From Leptospirillum sp. (GTDB taxonomy: Bacteria > Nitrospirota > Leptospirillia > Leptospirillales > Leptospirillaceae): 64,000 nucleotides of DNA. Position numbers and translations under genes: made by a program. This document shows, in pieces, positions 63,610 to 64,000 of this stretch; position 1 is the first letter of the stretch, and each line of letters starts with the position of its first letter. The stretch is from the NCBI GenBank assembly GCA_027315205.1, contig DAHUYM010000007.1, positions 92,242 to 156,241 of the forward strand, read 5' to 3'. Under the pieces are notes generated by a model. The model saw only the letters and a program-made list of their open reading frames with translations, searched no databases and was not told the origin of the DNA.

Positions 63610-64000
63610 ATGAGGGAAATCGTGAAACCGGGAAGGACAAGATGGAAGGGTGTCCCGGGCTGGCGGGCCGTGCTTCCGCTTCTGGGGCTCCTGTTGACGG
63701 TGGGCTGGGCGGTGGAGCACTGGATGGGGGACGCGCACTACGTGTACTCGGACGACGCCTACGTCCAGGGCAAGATCACCTACGTGTCGTCGACGGTGGC
63801 GGGGCGTCTGATCGCCCTGAACGTGAACGAGGGGGACCCGGTACGGTTCGGGGAGATCCTGGCGACGGTGGACCGGACGGGGGAGGGGTACCGGCGGCCG
63901 CACGACACCCGGAAGAACTTCGCGGCGTACCAGGCCCTGAAACGGGACAGCGCGCGGCTCGAGGTGCTCGCGAAACGGGAGGTGGACGAACGGGACCACT
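63610..64000 (+). CDS. HlyD/EmrA-type membrane fusion protein (partial, GC-rich)
   Basis: The frame from ATG 63610 runs past the window edge; 130 residues are seen. A polar start, one hydrophobic helix ('AVLPLLGLLLTVGWAV', about residues 21-36), then 'YVYSDDAYVQGKITYVSS' and 'VAGRLIALNVNEGDPV' match the periplasmic start of an EmrA-like adaptor with its biotinyl-lipoyl half-motif ('GEILATVD'), followed by a coiled hairpin. AAGGAAGACGT and GGGAG lie upstream. Unlike its neighbours, codons end almost only in G or C, giving a marked composition shift. It probably heads a multidrug efflux operon that continues to the right. Confidence 0.85.
   Translation, partial: MREIVKPGRTRWKGVPGWRAVLPLLGLLLTVGWAVEHWMGDAHYVYSDDAYVQGKITYVSSTVAGRLIALNVNEGDPVRFGEILATVDRTGEGYRRPHDTRKNFAAYQALKRDSARLEVLAKREVDERDH

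Noticed and set aside
63523..63999. A 158-codon minus-strand frame at the right edge
   Set aside because: It is Pro/Arg/His-rich shadow of the GC-rich plus-strand membrane-fusion protein, which has a ribosome binding site and clear family motifs.

Overview
The window reads as ordinary chromosome of a Gram-negative-type bacterium with mid-50s GC. Gene density is high and GTG and TTG starts are common. The Rieske plus fused cytochrome b-c complex, the rpsA/sppA/ffh/rpsP/trmD/rplS/rnhB ribosome cluster, the polyamine operon and the cyclic-di-GMP gene group together suggest an acidophilic Nitrospirota such as Leptospirillum. That assignment is inference from gene content; no search was run.

Layout. 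1-5000: end of a beta-propeller protein, fabI, a Rieske protein and a cytochrome b fused to cytochrome c (a compact bc-type complex), a glutaredoxin-like protein, a small membrane protein, ridA and rpmB. 5000-12300: recG, a Ppx/GppA phosphatase, a TPR protein, a CCA-type nucleotidyltransferase and a thioredoxin-like lipoprotein. 12300-19600: an RND efflux pump, two lipoproteins, a Fur-family regulator, a decayed EamA transporter gene split by an IS1595 (ISXO2-like) remnant, an S-adenosylmethionine hydrolase and an isoprenylcysteine methyltransferase-like protein. 19800-27100: rpsA, then sppA, an IHF/HU gene, ffh, rpsP, khpA, rimM (frameshifted at a run of nine T), trmD, rplS and rnhB. 27100-30800: an FtsX-like protein, an EnvC-like protein and a carboxy-terminal protease. 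30800-35200: groES-groEL behind a CIRCE operator, trxA and recN. 35200-42100 (minus strand): a UPF0182 membrane protein and a speD-speE-arginine decarboxylase polyamine operon with a long leader. 42200-54500: a cysteine-rich DUF3109-like protein, pgpA, recA, alaS, ruvX, mltG, valS, nadC, birA and a CoaX-like gene. 54700-64000: a multidomain GGDEF protein, a hybrid histidine kinase, a DivK-like regulator and an HD-GYP regulator, then a perfect 22-bp inverted repeat and the start of a very GC-rich membrane-fusion protein.

Most genes are housekeeping. The points that deserve a second look are the rimM frameshift, the IS-disrupted transporter, the CoaX-like protein without its N-terminal phosphate-binding motif, a small ORF with a perfect ribosome binding site in the speD leader, the long palindrome after the HD-GYP gene, the CIRCE operator, the Rieske/cytochrome fusions, two previously hidden small ORFs, and the composition shift at the right edge. 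I found no CRISPR array, tRNA, rRNA or complete mobile element.
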